DNA of 33,040 nucleotides. Source: Welwitschia mirabilis (taxonomy: Eukaryota; Gnetophyta; Gnetopsida; Welwitschiales). Within the stretch, counting starts at the first letter, position 1. Every line of letters begins with the position of its first letter. Shown here piece by piece: positions 1-10,900 of this stretch. The position numbers and the translations under genes are program-made. The stretch lies in NCBI GenBank assembly GCA_051453625.1, contig JBOZIK010000001.1, positions 15,173,023 to 15,206,062 of the forward strand, given 5' to 3'. The notes under the pieces are model-generated. The model saw only the letters and a program-made list of their open reading frames with translations, was not told where the DNA came from and searched no databases.

Positions 1-31
1 TCAGGAACTAACAAGGCTAAGTAGAGGGTTA
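1..31 (+). mobile_element. 3' terminus of off-window element G, with polypurine tract
   Basis: This is the last piece of the internal region of a plus-strand Athila-like element whose body lies to the left of the window. It ends in a purine tract (AAGTAGAGGG around 19-28) directly before an LTR that begins TGTTGTGATG at 32. The same arrangement, with AAGTAGGGGG before TGTTGCGATG, is seen at 33014-33036. In LTR retroelements this tract primes plus-strand DNA synthesis. Its presence on the left side shows that the following LTR is a 3' LTR. Confidence 0.8.
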
Positions 32-1468
32 TGTTGTGATGTCAATTTGTAGGAATTTGATGGTATATTTGGAGTACTTTTGTAGGACATTTATATAGGT
101 TTAGATATAATTCTACTACTTAAGGAGAGAGAAAAAGATAATCATGAAAACATATAATTTTTGATATAATTAGAGGCATTTCAAGCATGTTTTAATACTT
201 AGCATATTGAAGGAGGAACGAGGATTAAAAAGGTTAATTTATTCTACCTGAAAAGCTTCGGAGAGGTATCATCCCCAACAGAGGGAACGACAGAAGTGCT
301 ATCCAACATAGGCAATACATGGACAACACATGGACAATACACACACATGGAGTATTGGTGGTATTGTTCCTCTTGTCACATGGATAAAGGGTACAGGGCT
401 GGCAGCAGCACATGGAGGAGATGGTGACAAGCGTCATTCCCTTTGTTATTCCCACGATGGTCAGGACAACAACATGAGTAACATGTGTGCATAACCCATA
501 GGGCTAATGGTATAATATGAGCACACAACTCAAGGGAAAAAGCGGTGTCATCCCTTTGTCATCCCTACAATAATCATGATGATAACTAATTTTACATGTT
601 CATAATAAATGTGATTGTAAATGGGATTATGTGACCCATGTGGGATACTAGGATTTTCTTCACCAATGTCTAGAGTTACAATTTATTGTAAAATTATAAA
701 TAACCTTATTCCCTTCACTTCCAAACCATCTTTTATAGTTGATATGCTTGTGATAGAAGCTTAAAGGAAAGAGGTACATCCAGTGACTACCGAAAAGGAT
801 TTCGTTGGTGTTAGGCTATGTCTTTTCCATTGAGGTGCTATTATTCTATTATAAGTAGATGTAAAGTTCTTTTGAATCAATACAAATACTCTTTTCATTC
901 CAATTCTGTGAATGCCCCTTATGGTTTAAGTTGATTATAATTAAGTGATAGATCTATGATTTATTTAAATCATGAGGGAGACCTTTATTAAGATTGACCT
1001 TGGTTAGTAGTAGGTTTACATCATATTTTTATTTCATTTCATACTACATATTGCATATTCTACTTGGTAGATCTCATAGTTTATGTTAATTAAGAATTAA
1101 TAGATACTCTTCTTAATTGATATGAATTATAGGAAGGATAGTCTTTATGACAGAAATGCTAGAAGCTAGTCCTTGTAACAGAAGGATTAGGACAAGTGAC
1201 TCCATTTCATTTCCATTTCCATTCACTTACATTTCATCTTCATTTATCTTGCATTGCATTTATGTTATTATTTACTTTCAATCAATAAAATATAAAAGAC
1301 TCAAAATACCTTTAAAAATCAATTATCTAACTCTGAGCCTAGTACCTTCATTGGGATTACGACATTTGGGTGAACTCGTGTCTATATTACCGCATGTTTT
1401 TCTATAAGTTATATGATTTATAGGTTTACTTAAAGAGCTTTAGGATTGCATAAATTCATACCACAACA
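32..1468 (+). repeat. 3' LTR of element G (Athila-like)
   Basis: The left boundary TGTTGTGATG follows a purine tract, and the right boundary is ...CCACAACA at 1468. Start, middle and end all align by eye with the other LTRs here: the segment TTTGATGGTATATTTGGAG near the start recurs at about 26259, the TATA-like box lies mid-LTR, and the end module TAGGTTTAC...GCATAAATTCA recurs at about 27774-27810. No primer-binding site follows 1468, so this is a 3' LTR. The adjacent AAGTT (1469-1473) should be the target duplication, but its partner is off-window. It contains no credible gene; the short reading frames inside it are incidental. Confidence 0.85.
695..702 (+). promoter_or_regulatory. TATA box of LTR promoter (element G)
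   Basis: TATAAATA lies at the same relative position as TATAAATA in the 5' LTR of E (27066-27073) and, on the other strand, of C (16630-16637). It is probably the core promoter separating U3 from R. This is inferred from position and conservation; no transcript data are available. Confidence 0.55.
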
Positions 1469-2080
1469 AAGTTCTAGAAATAAATTAAGAAAGAAGGTAA
1501 ATAAAGGGGTCCTATCTATCTTGCAAAGGACATAGTAGCATTTCCTATACTCTAAGGTGTTACCTGCAAACAAAAATATAAGTCTTAGTGAATCTTTATA
1601 TAATAATTAGTAGTTTAATATAAGGCTAAAATTCATAGTTTGAGTATTATTTTGTGCATGTTTTATTACTTGAAAAAGTTATATTATTTATACTTCCTAC
1701 TATTTGTATAGCTGAACATAAACTAGGATAATTAACAGTACTTAGAAATAAGTATTGACTAGTGTTTTATCTAATTTCTATTATGTTTCCCTACTTTATT
1801 CATTTTCACTTATTATAATATATGTACATAGTAACTTAGAAGTAATAAAAAAACTTTATTAGTTCAAGTACTTCATCATGAGACTATTATAATGATTCAT
1901 TTTGAACAAAATGAGTGAATCTTAACTAGTTGTTTAGTAATCCTTTAAATATTTTTATTTAATGGTATAAGATTATTTTAGATTAACAATAGCATATTTA
2001 CTGCATTTTATAAGAATTATTTTATATTATTTTATATTATTTTATGATAATTTCTGTAATTATCTCATACATAAACACCC
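1469..2080. other. Unassigned AT-rich spacer
   Basis: There is no coding frame or element homology that I can recognise between the end of the G LTR and the start of homology to pol at about 2081. It could be remnant host DNA or a too-diverged piece of another element. The only internal structure noted is a short 10-bp tandem repeat at 2016-2046. Confidence 0.5.
2016..2046. repeat. Short tandem repeat, unit TTTATATTAT
   Basis: About three copies of a 10-bp AT-only unit are visible, two of them exact at 2021-2040. It is simple low-complexity sequence at the edge of the unassigned spacer. Confidence 0.7.
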
Positions 2081-2866
2081 ATTAGTAAGACATCGCTTTA
2101 AAAACTTCTTTGTATTTTTGGTTAAGGACCCCATCCATAGTAAATTTTTTAGCATCGCATATAAGTTCAAAGTCCTTAATCCAATCATAACCCATTATAA
2201 TAGGTTTAGAAAATATTTTATCTTTAAATGTTTCAAAAGCAAGTTGGTATGAGTCATTCTNNNNNNNNNNNNNNNNNNNNNNNNNNNNNNNNNNNNNNNN
2301 NNNNNNNNNNNNNNNNNNNNNNNNNNNNNNNNNNNNNNNNNNNNNNNNNNNNNNNNNNNNTTATAATAGGTTTAGAAAATATTTTATCTTTAAATGTTTT
2401 AAAAGCAAGTTGGTATGAGTCATTCTATTAAAATGTATATTCTTTTTCAACTAATGAGTAAAAGGATTTATAAATCTTGGCATTGTATTAGATGGAAAAG
2501 TGATAGAAATTGGTATAACCAAGGAAAGATCTAACTTATTTAATATTAGTTAGAGGATTAAGGTTTTAAATGATACCTACTTTTATGGAATTCATTCTAA
2601 TTTTATTACTAGAAATGTAGTAATCTAAACTAGTCCCATTATTGATAAGAAACAAATGTTTCTTTCAACTTAAATGTAGACAACTTTCTATACATTTACT
2701 TAAGACTTTATCTAAGCTTTCCATGTTTTTTAAAAGGTTTTATTAAATATTGACAAGTTATCCATAAATATCTTAATGGAATACTCTATCATATTGGAAA
2801 ATATACTCATCATTTCACATTAAAAAGTTTTAAGGCATTACAAAGTTCAAAAGAAATTATTCTAAA
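2081..2866 (-). pseudogene. RT/RNase H fragment of an Athila-like pol (copy A)
   Basis: Read on the minus strand, this runs from the middle of reverse transcriptase to the start of RNase H and aligns throughout with 5640-6225 of element B. The RNase H start shows an FELICDA-like motif followed by DGVL near 2110-2185. The RT catalytic motif at 2757-2765 reads M-D-N where copy B has M-D-D, a G-to-A change in the catalytic pair. Many stops and frameshifts make it non-functional. It is interrupted by a 100-N gap (2261-2360) whose flanks repeat each other. It ends abruptly at the next gap (2867), so its parent element cannot be identified; no LTR is attached. Confidence 0.8.
2261..2360. other. 100-N gap with duplicated flanks
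   Basis: The 66 bases before the gap (from about 2195) recur almost exactly after it (2361-2426), differing at about one base. This is typical of two contigs that overlap but were not merged, so little or no sequence may be missing. The apparent duplication of pol here should not be taken as biological. Confidence 0.85.
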
Positions 2867-2966
2867 NNNNNNNNNNNNNNNNNNNNNNNNNNNNNNNNNN
2901 NNNNNNNNNNNNNNNNNNNNNNNNNNNNNNNNNNNNNNNNNNNNNNNNNNNNNNNNNNNNNNNNNN
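2867..2966. other. 100-N gap joining unrelated pieces
   Basis: Unlike the other 100-N gaps, the flanks do not repeat. The left flank is RT (copy A), while the right flank is the 3' non-coding region of element B. The expected last ~1 kb of B and its 3' LTR are absent, so either real sequence is missing here or contigs were mis-joined. Confidence 0.75.
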
Positions 2967-4010
2967 TAAAACTACTAAATGTTCAAGTCCTAAATATGAT
3001 GATGAAAACGTACAGAAATAAATTTAAAATACTAAGTAAAATTACTAAGGAAAAAAATAACAAACAAACAACTAGAACAATGAAGAAAGATTATGTACCT
3101 ATCCTCAATTCTAACCTAGTAAAATCCCTTGGTAGAAGTTATAAAATCACTTGGTTAATGATGCATGACATAATGAAAAAACCTTCATAAAGTACCACTT
3201 GATTAGGAAGTAATTATAACAATGTCAAGTAGTTCTAATGTTTTGACTCAATGAATGATAAGATCCAAACATGCTCAAAAATGGACTCACTTGCTTCCAC
3301 CTTAAAATGCACTAGAATCCTAAAAAGTGAAATGATCATGTGGGAGTAATATATGCATAATAAGTTTAGGAAATGGGTAATACCTCTGATAGCACCAGGG
3401 ATATCATTAATGCCATAGCCTCTAAGTGATAATTATTTTCATGACAAGCGAAGTGTAACCACTGTCAGAGGAGTAAGGATCCACAAAGCATGGCCAACTC
3501 ACCTCATTAGAATTTCCACAACTACCAACACTATCAAAGGTCCCTCTTGAGAAAATTTATCCTAGTGCAATAGGACATCATGATAATTATGTTTTTAACT
3601 TAGATACAAAAGATCATGATCATTATTTATTTTTTATATTCTTCTCTAAATGAAATATATCCCACATAACCAAGTACTCTTAAGAACAAAAGTGAAGTAA
3701 TGAGATGAGAAATAAGGGAGGACATATTTAAACAACTCAATATTCAAACCATTGAGAGAGAACACAAGAACTGAGGTGTCTTCTTTCAAAATAAGGTTCA
3801 TAGATATACAAATGTCTTAATATTGGCTACATCCAATTTTGTCACTTTGAAATGTCCAAGTAAAAGATTATTAGTCATGGTAACTTCATAAAGTAATACA
3901 TAAGTCAAGTAAAATATGTTCAAGTGATAGCATAATATCCATCAAAGGAATCAGCTGAGGAAGAATTCATATAATGATAAAAGGGAATTCCTCCTTATTA
4001 GGAGGGCTTC
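2967..4010 (-). other. 3' non-coding region of element B, left-truncated by gap
   Basis: This lies between the integrase end and the missing 3' LTR. It aligns with C (about 8510-9540) and E (about 30800-31800). It contains the family's conserved box (3370-3600). No open frame is credible. It ends at the assembly gap, about 1 kb short of where the purine tract and LTR would be expected by comparison with C. Confidence 0.75.
3370..3600 (-). other. Conserved non-coding box, copy in B
   Basis: It is better conserved and less AT-rich than its surroundings. It shares long matches with C (8860-9085) and E (31255-31510, opposite orientation in the window), for example ACCACTGTCA and GGACATCATG blocks in the same order and spacing. 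All three frames contain stops in every copy, so it is probably RNA structure or a cis element rather than protein; this is inference. Confidence 0.6.
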
Positions 4011-5140
4011 CTAAACAATTTCTCCTATCATGTTCAAGGTTTACTTAGTAGGTGATTCATAGATTTTTAACCTTTGATCACTAACTTTCTAAATTTTCTC
4101 AGTGTTTAAATCAAATATTTTAATTGAGTAATTAGAATGTACCTTTTTTAAAAAATAAGGACCTAACCATTTAGAGGCTAACTTTTTGTACAAAAAATGC
4201 ACTTGGGTATTATATAAAAATAATTAATTGATCTAGCTCAAATTTCTTATGAGTTAATTTTATATCATGTTTGAACTTGACTTGGGCTTTATGAATAAGT
4301 TGATAATATGCAGCATGAGTACATTTTTCATCTAATTGATCAAGTTAGGCTAATCAAGTTCTAAGATATTCATCTAAGTTCATAAGATTAAGTCAATAAG
4401 TAGAACGATAAGAGTTGTAACAAACATCAACTAGCAAAACACAAACTTTTNNNNNNNNNNAAGGACATCATTGAGTTTAGAAGCCCAAGTTTTCCTATTG
4501 ATAGAGACAAGTTTTTGAAGCATCTTATGAATTTCCCTATTTGCATTTTTAGCTTGACAATTAGATTGGGGGTGATAAGCATAGGCAATTCGATGTTTAA
4601 TTCTAATGGATAAGAGAAGTTTTTAAAAAATATAATTAATGAAATAAGTTTTTTCATCACTCATTATGATTCTAGGAAAATGAAAACACTAAAATATATA
4701 AGTTTGGACAAAATTACAAATAGTTTAGGCATCATTTATGGTAGTAGAATAGCTTTAACCCACTGGTAACATAATTAATAACCACTAAGATATATTTTTT
4801 ATCATGAAAAGGTGGTTTGATAGGGCCAATAAAGTTAATTTCCTAGTAATCACAAGGTTTACATTTAAGGCTAGGTTTAAGAAGCATATCATAAAAGTAA
4901 GTTAAGCTACCATAACGTTGAAAAGCATCACACATTCTAAAAAAGTCAAAAGAATCTTTAAAAAAGGTAGGTTAATAAAAACCAAAATGTAGGATTTTCA
5001 TTATAGCCTTCTGTCCACTAAAGTATCCCCCACATACTCCACTATGATAAAGGTTAAGAATGTCAATATTTTCCCATTCTGATATACATTTATGCATGAT
5101 TTGATCTTTGCACCTATGATAAAGATGAGGCTCATTCCCC
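4011..5140 (-). pseudogene. Integrase region of element B pol (broken)
   Basis: In sense order (right to left), an N-terminal zinc-binding region (about 4900-5140) has readable runs such as CKDQIMHKC and GVCGGYFSGQKAIMKIL. The histidine and cysteine ligands are partly lost (CDAC of copy C is CDAF here). The catalytic core follows and then a C-terminal domain ending about 4080-4250, where a WLGPYF-like motif is visible. There are many stops and frameshifts, plus a 10-N gap at 4451-4460. In an active element this enzyme joins the cDNA to chromosomal DNA. The order protease-RT-RNase H-integrase places it in Ty3/gypsy. Confidence 0.8.
4451..4460. other. 10-N gap inside integrase of B
   Basis: Ten unknown bases lie within the integrase core of element B. 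The flanks align continuously with copy C around 9930-10010, so only a short stretch is affected. Confidence 0.8.
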
Positions 5141-6323
5141 TCATAATCACTAATCCTATGGAGAAAAGATTTTTGTTGATTATAATTCCAATGCTAAGAT
5201 GTCTTCATGGTAATAAGGTAATTTACAATATCATCATACCAAGGAGCAAGATGAGTAGAAGAGATGGCATAGACTTGTTTAATAGTAAAGAGTTATTCAT
5301 TAGGAAGGCAACCATTGATTGAAAGTTTATCAAGAGAATAAGAAAGTCGAGACAAGTGATCTACCACATTGTTATGTTTTCCAACCTTATCAATGATGGT
5401 AAGAGTTAATTTTTTCATGATAAGGATTCATCTAATAAGTTATGTACTAAAATATTTTTTAGTTATAAGGTAACATATAGTCACATGATCTATGTAAACA
5501 TTGGTATGGAAGCCAAGACGATAATGTCTAAGGTTATCAAGGAAAAAGATAATGGAAAGCATTTTTTTTTTTTTTTAGTGGTAGTATAATTGGACTAGGC
5601 CTTAGACAAATTTTACTATGTTAAGTTATGATTTTAAAACATTTTTTGTATTTTTATCCGAGAACCCCATCCACAGCAATGTTATGGACATCACACATAA
5701 GTAGTCCAATCAGGTCATGTTATAATAGGTTTAGAAGAGATTTTATCTTTAACTATTTCAAAAGCAAGTTGGCATGAGTCATTCTAATCAATCTTAGCTT
5801 CTTTTTCAAGTAACAAGTAAAGGGATTTATAAATCTTGGCATAGTCTTAGATAAAATAGCAATACAAATCAACATGATCAAAAAAAAATCTAACTTATTT
5901 AATATTAGTTGGAGGGCTAATGTTTTGAATGATATTAACTTTATGGTATCCATCCTAATTCCCTAACTAGAAATGTGGTGATCTAAAATAATTCCATTAT
6001 TAACAAAGAAAAAAACTTTTCTTCCAACTTAAGTGAAGGCCACTTTCTATACATCTATCTAAGACTTTCTCTAATCTTTCTATTATTTATTCATAAGTTT
6101 CATCAAAGATTGAGAAGTCATCCATAAATATCTTAATGGATTCATTTATCATATCAAAAATATACTCATCATTTCACATTAAAAAGTTTTAAGGCATTAC
6201 AAAGTTCAAAAGAAATTATTCTAAAGCTAAAGATTCTAAAGGGGAAAGTAAAGGTTGTATTTGCTTTGTCCTCACTAGCTATGCAAACTTGATTGTAATT
6301 ACTATACCCATCAAAAACATTTT
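5141..6323 (-). pseudogene. RT C-terminal half and RNase H of element B (broken)
   Basis: Sense order from the right: the FDGYSGYNQVCIASED motif lies just inside the C insertion point, a CNAL-type motif follows at about 6200, and the RT active site F-M-D-D is at about 6117-6128. RNase H follows, starting near 5640-5720 and ending with NVVDHLSRL at about 5340-5375, the usual RNase H/integrase junction in this group. The catalytic DD is intact here, but stops and frameshifts are frequent. The other half of this RT lies at 17153-17440, separated by the nested element C. Confidence 0.85.
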
Positions 6324-6328
6324 AGTAG
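6324..6328. repeat. Target site duplication of element C (left copy, AGTAG)
   Basis: AGTAG directly precedes the LTR end TGCTATGATG at 6329 and is repeated directly after the other LTR at 17148-17152. Five bases is the usual duplication length for gypsy integrases. The flanking RT reading is continuous across the two copies. Confidence 0.85.
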
Positions 6329-7518
6329 TGCTATGATGTGAATTTATGCAATCTTTAAGTTATTCAGGTAAAATCTATAAATCACAATATGGGCAAAACA
6401 TACACTCTAGTATAGATGAGAGTCAACCTGAATGTCATAATCCTGATGAAGGCACTAGTCTTAGAGTTAAGGAATTGATTTTCAAAAGTATTTTTGATCT
6501 TTTATCTCTATATAAATAAAAGTAAATAACAATGTAATGGAGATGAAATGAAATGAATGAAAAATAGAAATAAAATGAATTCTAATTGAATCCTAATTCT
6601 TCTGTCGTAAGAACTAGCTTTCTATAATTCAAATCAATTAAAAAGAGTTCATTACTTATTTCTAACCAATGTGAGCTATGAGATATACCAAATATAATAT
6701 GAAATGCAAATGTGAAATTAAAATGAAATAATAATGGAAACATGAACTAACTAAATTCAGCCTTGACAAAGGTTTCCCTTATGATCTAAATAAATTACAA
6801 TATTATTACTAGACTATAACCAACATAAACCATTAGAAACATAAATAGAATTATAGTAAAAATAGAATTTGAATTATTCATAGAGGCTTTACATCCATTT
6901 ATAATAAAGTAGTAGCTCCTTAATGGAGGATTCTCAATCCAACATCAAAGGTAACTTCTCTCTGTATAAAATATGAAAACATAAGTGAAGGAAAGGGAGG
7001 GTACTTATAGTTTTGCAAAGAAGTTCTAGAAGCTTAACTATAGAAGTTAGAGAAGGATCCTTAGCAATCCAAATGAGTTACATCACCACATTACAAAGAT
7101 AATTTATTTTCATCATAGAAAATAGATGTCATCTTGGCTATTGTATGGATGATGGAGGAGACATTAGTCTATATTAAAAGGTACTTCATCAACTTCATGC
7201 TCCACTGTTAACCCTATAGCTTTTGTTCACATTAGCAGTGCCATCATTCTGCCTATCATGGAGATGACAAAGGGGATGATAGACTTCCTCACCTTCAATA
7301 TTAAAGATAAATCAATCCTCTATATAGTACATCCTTCTTCCAAAGTATAAAGTGTCAAAATAAGCCTAAAAAGCCTTTAAATATGCTAAGAATTACATGT
7401 TTCAGTGATCATCTTATCTGTTTTCCATAATCATTTGTATTACTTCTAAACTTATATAAAAGTCTTGCAAAAGTTTTGAAAATACAAAATTAGATTTTTA
7501 TAAATTGGCATTGCAACA
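6329..7518 (-). repeat. 3' LTR of element C
   Basis: Its ends on the plus strand are TGCTATGATG (6329) and GGCATTGCAACA (7507-7518), so the element-sense LTR starts TGTTGCAATGCC and ends in CA. A purine tract adjoins at 7519, marking it as the 3' LTR. It aligns over its length with 15889-17147 and is slightly shorter. The TATA box is decayed to TATAAGTA (7002-7009). Confidence 0.9.
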
Positions 7519-7534
7519 TACCCCCCCACTTAGT
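7519..7534 (-). promoter_or_regulatory. Polypurine tract of element C
   Basis: On the plus strand a run of seven C and then ACTTAGTG follows the LTR boundary. In element sense this is CACTAAGTGGGGGGG, immediately upstream of the LTR start. It is the plus-strand primer for reverse transcription and matches the tracts of G, E and, in decayed form, F. Confidence 0.85.
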
Positions 7535-7687
7535 GTTATCAGTCCTAACAAAGTAAGAGATCAACTATATTGTAAGCTAATTTGCATAAGATAATAAGAA
7601 ATTAGAAAAGTACAAATTCAAATTAATTTAATCATGTAGGAATAGATATCAAAAACCAATTAATTTATAAGCATTCTAACACATTTA

Positions 7688-7703
7688 TAAGCCTCCTACT
7701 TAA
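7688..7703 (-). promoter_or_regulatory. Second purine-tract-like motif of element C
   Basis: The plus strand reads AGCCTCCTACTTAAAA, i.e. TTTTAAGTAGGAGGCT in element sense. It resembles the true tract (AAGTGGGGG) and sits about 170 bp upstream of it. E (32840-32857) and F (25959-25974) have the same motif at similar spacing. It may be an accessory plus-strand priming site; this is inference. Confidence 0.5.
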
Positions 7704-8859
7704 AACACCACCTTAAAATTAATGAATCTCATGCATGTATTAAAACCATAAAATGTAATGATGATAGCTTAGAACATGATAATGTATATGCACAGTCTAA
7801 GACATAGATGTTGAACTAATGCGATAAAACATAGCTATAAGACGGCTTTATGAGTGTGCTACTTATGTTCCTCAAAGAAAAACAACAAAAAAATTATTTA
7901 AGCATAAAGAAATATCATCTAAAAAATTCATCATACATATGTATCATGAAAGCTCAGAACATAATCCTTAAAATTGTAAAAATTTATGCTTAATATCATA
8001 GATAAATGCTTAAAAAGGTGTCCTACCTCCTCATAGGTAAAGTAAGAAATCTAGATTATACCAAAGAAAAAGGAGGTTTGTTATTCTAGATGTCGTAGGG
8101 ACAATAGACATGGAATAATAATGACTAAAAGGTTATTTGAAAAGAGAGGAAAACCTAAAAAAAGTTTAAAAATAAACAATCACATAAAAAGCAATAGAAA
8201 AAGTAGAAAGAAGATAGAAAGTCAAAAATATATTTTTAAAAACCATGACTATAGTGAAAAGATATCTGTGAAAAAGAAGAAAATGCTCTAAGTAGAAAGA
8301 AGAAATGCTAAAAAAATCCTTAAATATGCTTGAACTCATGGAAAAAGAAGAATTGAAACTCATCAAATCATGGTAACCTATCAAAAAGAAAACAATAATC
8401 CTCTAGAAAAATGATGGAAAAACATCAACAAGAAACTACAAAATGATTTAATCCTTAATATCATGCTGAAAAAATATGGGAAATTACTTTGGAAAATCCA
8501 GCAAAACATCCAAAGAAAAACAAAATAAAAATGAACAACTAGGAACATAAATAAGATTACTTACTTACCCTAAATTCTAGCCTAACAAATTCCAATGGTC
8601 ATAATCATAAAGTCACTTGATGAAAGATGCATGATAGTATGTAAAAAATCATAAAGTACCACTCAAATAGGTATGATTATGATGATGTTAAGTATGTTTA
8701 ATGTTATTAAATAATGAATAATAAGATAAAGACCTGTTAAAATAGGAACTTCAAGCTATCATCTCAAAAACAATACTAAAATACAAAAAAGTAAAGTGAT
8801 CATGTAGAAGTAATATAAATAAGTAAATCAAAGGAGTCTAGAAAATAAGTAATGCCTCT

Positions 8860-9085
8860 AATGATATTAAGAACATCACTATTCTCATAGCCTTTAAATA
8901 TAATTTTATTCTACCATGATAAGGGGAGTGCAACCACTGTCAAAGAAGTAAGAACCCATACAACATAGCCAAATAACCCCCCAATGAAGTTCCTAAAGCT
9001 ATTATATCACACTACCAAAGGCCCCTCTTAGGAATATTTGCCCTGATGCACTTGTGGTAGGACATCATGGGGACCATGTTTTGAG
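8860..9085 (-). other. Conserved non-coding box, copy in C
   Basis: This matches B (3370-3600) and E (31255-31510) in block order, including CAACCACTGTCA and the TAGGACATCATGG block at its sense start. It stands out as less AT-rich and less diverged than the flanking 3' region. Confidence 0.6.
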
Positions 9086-9540
9086 TTATAACATGAAAGA
9101 GAATAGTATTTTTTTTCTTGCTTTATTTCTTCTCTTTGTTTATTTGTTTTTTTTCCTTTAGTAAATTTCACAGGATAAAGTACTCACAAGGATAAAATTG
9201 AAGCAATGAAATAAATAATAAGAAATAACATGCTGAAATAACTAATCACTCTCATCATTAAAAGAGAATAAAAGAGACAAGGCATCTTTCTTTATAATGA
9301 AACTAATAGAGATACAAATGTCTGAAGATTAGACGAAACCAATCTTATCATTTAAAATGCTAAAGTAAAATATTACTACTCACAGAAACTTTATAAAGTA
9401 AATACATAAGTAAAGTTTAAGACATTCAAGTAATAACATGATGTTAATCAAAGGAATGAGTTAAGAAGGAATTTAGAAAAGGGCTAGAGAAATATTATCT
9501 TATTCAGAGGGGCTTTTAAAATAAGTGCTTCTATCATGTT

Positions 9541-10900
9541 CAAGGTTTCATTAATAGATGACTCATCTTTTTAAATTCTCAAGTATTTAATTTTGATGTT
9601 TTAACTAAGCCATTTAAATGTACGTTTTCTATAAAATAAGGACCTAACCATTTAAAAGTTAAATTGTTATGTACAAGATGTACTTGAGTCTTATATAAAA
9701 GAATAAGTTGACCAAGTTTAAATTTCTTATGAATAATAATTTTTTCATTCTTGAACTTGTCTTTAACTTTATGAATGAGTTGACAATGTAAGGCATGAGT
9801 ACATTTTTTATTGAAATGGTTAAGGTAGGCTAATCGAGTTCTAAGATTTTCATTCAAGTCAATAATGTTAAGTTGATAAGTGAATTAAGAGGATTTATAG
9901 CACACATAAAATAGTAAGACATAAACTTTTCTGTACATAAGTTTATATGGTAAGAAACCTAAGAAGTTATATCAAGTGATACGGTAAGTCCAAATAATAC
10001 CATTAAGTTTAGAGAACCATGTTTTCCTATTGATAGAGACTAAATTTTGGAGCATCTTTGTAATTTCTCTATTTGTGTTTTTGGCTTTACATTAGTTTGA
10101 AGATGACAAGAATATGTAATTCTATGTTCAATACTAATGGATAAAATAATCTTTCCAAAAAGATAGTTAATGAAATGCGTTCCTTAATCATAATTCATGG
10201 AAAACCAAAATATTAAAAGATATAAGTTTGAACAAAGTTGCAAATGGTTTGAACATCATTTTTGGTAGTAGAAATAGCTTCTACCAACTTAGTAATATAA
10301 TCNNNNNNNNNNNNNNNNNNNNNNNNNNNNNNNNNNNNNNNNNNNNNNNNNNNNNNNNNNNNNNNNNNNNNNNNNNNNNNNNNNNNNNNNNNNNNNNNNN
10401 NNTGGTTTGATCATCATTTTTGGTAGTAGAAATAGCGTCTACCAACTTAGTAATATAATCAAGGGATACTAGATTATAATGTTTATCATGAGAGTGTTGT
10501 TTAATTAAGCCTACAAAGTCAATTCCCTAACAATTAAAAGTTTTACATTCAAGTATAAGTTTTAGGGACATATCTTGAGAACGAGTTAGACTACAATAAT
10601 TTTAACATGCATCACACCTTATAATAAAGTCAAATAAATCCTTGAAAAGAATAGGCTAATAAAAACTAGAGTAAAGAATTTTCATGATAGTCTTTTGGTC
10701 ACTAAAGTATTTCCCACATATCCTACCATGACAAAGTTTTAGTATTTCTAAGTTGTCCCACTCAGGAACACACTTATGTATGATTTGGTCTTTACATCTT
10801 CTATAAAGATGAAGTTCATTCCACTCATAGTTATCAATGCTATGGAGAAAAGATTTGTGTTGTTTATGAGTCCAGTACTAAGGTGTTTTTAAAGTAACAA
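9541..10900 (-). pseudogene. Integrase of element C pol (broken)
   Basis: In sense order, the zinc-binding N-terminus (about 10600-10860) reads ELHLYRRCKDQIIHKC, then LCHGRICGKYFS, then CDAC. The second histidine of the HHCC finger is Tyr here, a C-to-T change. The core begins with GIDFVG at about 10520 and includes a long run without stops, HYNLVSLDYITKLV. The C-terminal domain occupies 9579-9857, with KFKLGQLILLYKTQ and KWLGPYFIENVHLNG, the module that follows the core in gypsy integrases. Multiple stops and a duplicated-flank gap (10303-10402) are present, so it is non-functional. Confidence 0.88.
10303..10402. other. 100-N gap with duplicated flanks
   Basis: The 58 bases before the gap (about 10245-10302) recur after it (10403-10460) with only two differences. 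Probably two overlapping contig ends were left unmerged, so the integrase core of C is likely continuous in reality. Confidence 0.85.

Larger units (their letters stand above)
7535..9540 (-). other. 3' non-coding region of element C
   Basis: This is about 2 kb between the integrase end and the purine tract, T-rich in element sense, with no sustained reading frame. Short frames such as the one at 8166-8384 are low-complexity Phe/Ser-rich translations of T-rich DNA and are not conserved in E. It includes the conserved box (8860-9085), a purine-rich stretch just upstream of it in sense (about 9100-9180) and a GGGTAAGTAA splice-donor-like site at 8561-8570. Athila elements often carry an env-like ORF here; I see none. 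Confidence 0.7.

Noticed and set aside
234-455. Cys-rich 73-codon minus-strand frame
   Set aside because: It lies wholly inside the G LTR, antisense, and is not kept in the other LTR copies.
1147-1407. 86-codon plus-strand frame
   Set aside because: It lies in the 3' part of the G LTR, ends at the LTR terminal module, and its equivalents in other LTRs are not open.
2195-2426. Tandem duplication inside pol
   Set aside because: The copies flank exactly 100 Ns and are nearly identical, as at three other gaps; best explained by unmerged contig overlap.
8166-8384. Phe/Ser-rich frame as a possible env-like membrane protein in element C
   Set aside because: It is a translation of T-rich DNA; the aligned region of E has no matching frame and no env-like features such as a surface/transmembrane layout.
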